DNA from: Branchiostoma belcheri
Lineage: Eukaryota; Chordata; Leptocardii; Amphioxiformes; Branchiostomatidae
Direction of reading: 5' to 3'
Assembly (NCBI RefSeq): GCF_001625305.1
Contig: NW_017804609.1
Coordinates: forward strand, 248,015 to 312,014
DNA: 64,000 bases
Shown here: positions 60,501-64,000 of the stretch, piece after piece
How positions within the stretch are numbered: position 1 is the first letter of the stretch
Layout: each line of letters begins with the position of its first letter
The notes under the pieces: generated by a model
Seen by the model: only the letters and a program-made list of their open reading frames with translations
What the model was told of the DNA's origin: nothing
Databases searched by the model: none
Translations under genes and position numbers: made by a program

Positions 60501-62930
60501 TTGACATTGACATTTTTTTGTGCAGTGCTAGCCCGTCTGCTGAACAACAAGAACTTTACGAACAGCCCCGTGTTCCATGGTGAGAGGAGGGAGTGTATTC
60601 GCTGTGCTGTGGTCGGGGCCGGGGGCAGTCTCAACGGTTCTGCACTGGGCAAGGAGATAGATGGACATGACTATGTCTTCAGGTCAGGGTTTTTAGCGAC
60701 ACCTTTTTCTTTAGCCATGTTTTGTATGGCAGGATTAGAAAAAAATAAAATTTAAAAAAGAATCAAGGATTTTTTGGGTGAATCCTGAGCAATATTGTGG
60801 TCTTATGGTTACTAATAACATCAAAATTTTGTATGGTTTAAAATGCATGTTATATATGATTGATTCTCTGGATTTGAAAAGAAAGTCACAATGTTTTATC
60901 ACTAAAAGTCTGACTACTAAAAGGAAACGGTATTCCTTTTTAAGGTTTCTAAACGCTTAACATATACCCATATGCTACAATCACTGTGGTGCGTAGTTGT
61001 GTAGTTGTAATTACTATAATACTGAAAGCACTTTGTATATTTTACCTTCTACATTGTACATTGTAATTGCCAACTGATTATATTTGTTTGTTTGTTTGTT
61101 TGTCCCTATATAGACTGAACCGTGCCTTGACAGGTGGAAAATACTCCAAAGACATCGGGAACAAGACAGATTTCTACACCTTCTTCCCAGAGTCCAGCTA
61201 CGGACACCAACTTAAGACTAAAGATGTGAGCAGTTTAATTTAATCATTCGTTATCAAGATCATAACAATTTACTAACTTGTTGACAAGACTTCTTATAAT
61301 TGTGGAAAGCAAGACTGTGACAGAAATGAATTTGGCTTCCATGATCAACATTTAATGGTTATAATTATAAGTTGTTTAAAAATGATGCCCTAGTTTTATT
61401 TAAATTATAAGATAAAAGAAATATTTCATTGTCAGCAATATATTGATTAATATTGTAAGTTATGTTTGCCCCTTATACTTGTTTTGAAATGGGTCTGAAA
61501 TTCAACAATGATCAAAGTGCTGACTGGAATCCATTATTATATTAGCCAGTCATTCCTGTTTGATCCAGTACCTCTGGTAGGTATGTTAATGTTAAAGTGT
61601 TGTTTGTTCTGTTTCAGAATGTGACGTTCATCTTTGCGAGTTTTAAGCAGTATGATATAGACCAGGCCATCGCGATGGTGGAGGGGACAGACATGCCGGA
61701 CTTCTGCACCAAGAAGGGAGGATGCAGGTGGGAGAGTTTCATTCAGCATAAAGCAAGGCTGAACTGTAATTTTCAACACTTTCAGACTTGCCCAAATTTT
61801 CGACTGTACAATAATCGTGTCTTTGTAAATCAGTGAAAGTCCAATTTCTTGTTTCAGTTCAAACTTGCTTCATAATGACTTCTACCAACACAGATGAACT
61901 TTCAATATGACATTTCATTCATATTTTAGCCAAAGCAGTTTAATTTCTCGATTCTCAGATTTGCCTGCTTCATTTTTCTCCTGTATATAAATCTGTATTT
62001 TATTGAAAACTTGATGGTACATGTACATCATTCAATCTTGCTGTTAAAAATACTACACTGCATTGATATAGGCCCAAAAACAGTCCACAAATCTCACCAA
62101 GTCCATCTCTAACTTCCCTCTCCAGAAAGCTGCGGAACCCACACATCCCAGCCAACCAGCTGAAGCTTCTCCACCCAGACTTTATCCGCTACGTTCACGC
62201 CCGCTTCCTCAACGCCACGGGCTCACGACCTACGACCGGCGCCATGGTTACCTTCATCGCGATCCAACTGTGTGACGAGGTCAACACGTACGGCTTCGGC
62301 TACGATCCAAGGTTTGTGTGTTTGTTTGTTTGTAATCTCATTTAGGCCATAGCATTTTGCTTTCTTGGCTCTCTGATTTTGTTAGAAGAAAATATTAAGG
62401 GACAGGGCAAACAAACAGGCCTAGGCATCCTATGATAGCCTTAAATGTTTTAATTGGAGCCATGAAGTAAACATATCGGGTTGGTTTATGATTCAATCAT
62501 TGAAATGAATACGAAAACTTTTAATTAAACCACTGTATGAATACATGTAGATGGAAAAGCTGTAACTGCTAGCTATGACAAGCACAACTGTTGGGGCTAA
62601 ATTATGTCATTTTGGAGTTGATATTTTTTTTTGTTTTAAACCAATTGATTAAATTGGTGCGGCCTTTTGGATACCAAATTGTATGCTTAATTAAATCTTC
62701 CTGGTGTCCTTGTTTACAATACAATACAAATTACAATACAGAGCTTGACAATGTGTGCCTTTATCCACTTTTCTCCATGCAGGTTCACGATACACTACTA
62801 TGACAACAAGTTCACAGTCCACACGGCAAAAAGCACTGGTTCACATAACATAGACAACGAGCGCGCTCTGTGGAAGCTGCTGGACAATGTGGGCGTCGTC
62901 ACCTGGCATCGCAGGGACGAGAAACGGTGA
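57509..62930 (+). CDS. ST6GALNAC: ST6GalNAc-type sialyltransferase, 10 coding exons, 520 aa
   Basis: Type II Golgi enzyme predicted to transfer sialic acid in alpha-2,6 linkage to O-linked GalNAc (CAZy GT29). Exons: 57509-57622, 58051-58160, 58457-58547, 58852-59214, 59860-60031, 60526-60682, 61114-61225, 61618-61727, 62126-62311, 62783-62930 (TGA). All are GT/AG and in phase. A signal anchor lies at about residues 6-30. The stem is long; exon 4 adds a 121-residue Lys/Glu-rich low-complexity stretch. Motif L at about 310-355 contains CAVVGAGGSLNGS and HDYVFRLNRAL. Motif S at about 444-471 contains RPTTGAMVTFIAIQLCDE. Motif III is HYYD (476-479); motif VS has His493 and Glu498. The motif L/S cysteines (310, 459) are present. 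Motif L resembles ST6GALNAC1/2 more than other GT29 groups; which of the two, and the acceptor, cannot be told. An acceptor at 57490 implies an upstream non-coding exon. Confidence 0.92.
57900..57975 (-). mobile_element. tRNA-derived SINE fragment in sialyltransferase intron 1
   Basis: The minus strand has GGTGGCATGATGGTTTGAGC as an A-box region and TGAGTTCAAATCTGTTG as the B box, about 40 bases apart. Confidence 0.4.
59620..59820. mobile_element. Dispersed short repeat in sialyltransferase intron 4 (reverse of 47930-48100)
   Basis: GGATCACATTATGTAGCAAG to GGGGCTGGTCACCATAT and ACATGTATTTGCTTTGGAAATG mirror the copies in EFTUD2 introns. Confidence 0.6.
61765..61895. repeat. Degraded copy of the 62969-63281 element
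   Basis: GCCCAAATTTTCGACTGTACAA, a degraded GTCTTTGTAAATCAGTGAAA and GTCCAATTTCTTG match arms of the element just past the gene's stop. It lies in intron 8. Confidence 0.55.
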
Positions 62931-62968
62931 CAGAGTGTCCTATCTTGAAAGTTCATCTATGTTGGTAG

Positions 62969-63281
62969 AAGTCATTATGCAGCAAGATTAATCTGTAATA
63001 TCCAACACAAGAAATTGGACTCACCCAAATTTTCGACTGTACAACTCCAGTCTTTGTCAAGGAATGAACATTACAACCATCCCTCAACAGAGACGGGGGG
63101 CGCCACAGACTTTCTGCAACCTATGATCCACTGCTTACGGAGTCACGTGCGTTATCTGCATGACGTCACAGAAGCGGTGGATTGCTCATTCCTTGACAAA
63201 GACTGGAGTTGTACAGTCGAAAATTTGGGTGAGTCCAATTTCTTGTGTTGGAAATTACAGTTGAAACTTGCTGCATAATAC
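62969..63281. mobile_element. Palindromic MITE just downstream of the sialyltransferase stop
   Basis: The left arm (TTATGCAGCAAG, then AACACAAGAAATTGGACTCA, then GACTGTACAACTCCAGTCTT, to about 63067) is mirrored at 63184-63280. The loop is about 115 bases and carries a perfect TGACGTCA at 63161. A 12-base direct repeat ACAGAGTGTCCT stands at 62930-62941 and 63280-63291. Confidence 0.75.
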
Positions 63282-63291
63282 AGAGTGTCCT

Positions 63292-64000
63292 GTAGCACAG
63301 AATGGGGGGAATTCTATAATTCTATACATATTAAGGAAATAAAATTGAAAATTGATGTGCAGTGATCAACTTTATGGAAGATGGTACAAAAATGTGGTGT
63401 ACAATCTTTCTGAGGTTCTTGTTTACTAGGCAATACACAGCAAAGCAAATTACAAGAAATGGTGACAGAATGAACTGTTGCACAGAATGGGTGAATTCTA
63501 TATTCAATCTTAGGAAAAGAAATTGAAAATTGATATGCAATGATAAAGAAATTCTTTTGGAACAGAAATCCGGAATTCAAGCAGTCAAGTGCCTCTGTTA
63601 TACTATTGTAATTCCTGATTTTTTTCACTGTACTGTAACGTTCACTGTTTTTGCTGTCAATTCTGTACCAGGAGTAAGTGAATCCCTATCAAATTATGCT
63701 TCAAAAATAACAATGGCAATGGTGGACTCTGTTTCCCAACTATTTCAAGACCCCTAGAAGTTTTGAGCATGTTCAAATGTACCAAATCCGAAAATGTTAA
63801 ATGTATGGCGACATACACTTTCAGGTGAGTACTTTAAAATCCAAACTTATTGATAGCAACAGCAAATCGAGTCATGCACATACTTTAAACAGAAACATAC
63901 ATGATGATGATAGATGGAATTTCTTAATCTTATATATTCAAGTACAATGTAATTAAAAAGAAACTTTTTATTTGGATGGCAAATACTCTTCTCAGCATGT
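63292..64000. other. 3' flank of the sialyltransferase, no further gene
   Basis: A direct duplication of about 70 bases (ATTGAAAATTGATRTGCARTGAT and flanks) is at 63296-63365 and 63479-63545. The open frame at 63530-63757 shows no recognisable domain. Nothing else supported. Confidence 0.5.
63338..63343 (+). terminator. Candidate polyadenylation signal of the sialyltransferase
   Basis: AATAAA about 410 bases past the TGA. If used, the palindromic element at 62969-63281 would lie inside the 3' UTR. Other signals further right cannot be excluded. Confidence 0.35.

Overview
This window is animal genomic DNA. It has spliced genes with canonical GT/AG introns and is densely repetitive. The protein sequences and the repeat content point to an invertebrate chordate, most likely amphioxus (Branchiostoma). 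That assignment is an inference from protein similarity and repeat style, not a database match.

Three genes are recognised. (1) At 15202-15277, minus strand, is a single first coding exon of an ERG-type voltage-gated potassium channel (KCNH2/6/7 family). It has a perfect Kozak start and a GT donor; the rest of the gene lies beyond the left edge. (2) At 39510-51032, minus strand, is a complete EFTUD2 gene (U5 snRNP 116 kDa GTPase, Snu114). I reconstructed 25 coding exons, in phase throughout, giving 976 residues; there is also a 5' non-coding exon at about 51605-51720. (3) At 57509-62930, plus strand, is a complete ten-coding-exon sialyltransferase of the ST6GalNAc I/II type (520 residues) with all four sialylmotifs. 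EFTUD2 and the sialyltransferase are head to head, about 6 kb apart. An unidentified probable coding exon lies at 38274-38521 (minus).

Layout. 1-15200 is intronic or intergenic relative to the ERG gene: LINE 3' fragments, foldback elements and minisatellites. 15200-15900 is a GC-rich promoter region. 16-38 kb is a repeat-rich desert with MITEs in several families, a two-copy higher-order satellite (26.1-28.0 kb), many minisatellites and a cluster of perfect TGACGTCA (CRE) octamers at 21.3-23.8 kb. 39-51.7 kb is EFTUD2. 51.7-57.5 kb is intergenic and holds a 1.3 kb TIR element with a hAT-type MITE nested in it. 57.5-63 kb is the sialyltransferase, followed by a palindromic element.

The most unusual signal is in EFTUD2. 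Pieces of exon edges (an exon tail with its 5' splice site, or an exon head, usually with its 3' splice site) are duplicated into the neighbouring introns for exons 8, 14, 15, 16, 21, 22 and 23. In the copies of exons 15, 16, 22 and 23, every difference I could count from the parent exon (18 in all) is synonymous. The exon 16 copy extends the exon in frame by 44 codons and stays in phase with exon 17. This could be a nest of alternative splice choices in a core spliceosome gene, or decayed tandem duplications; transcript data would decide.
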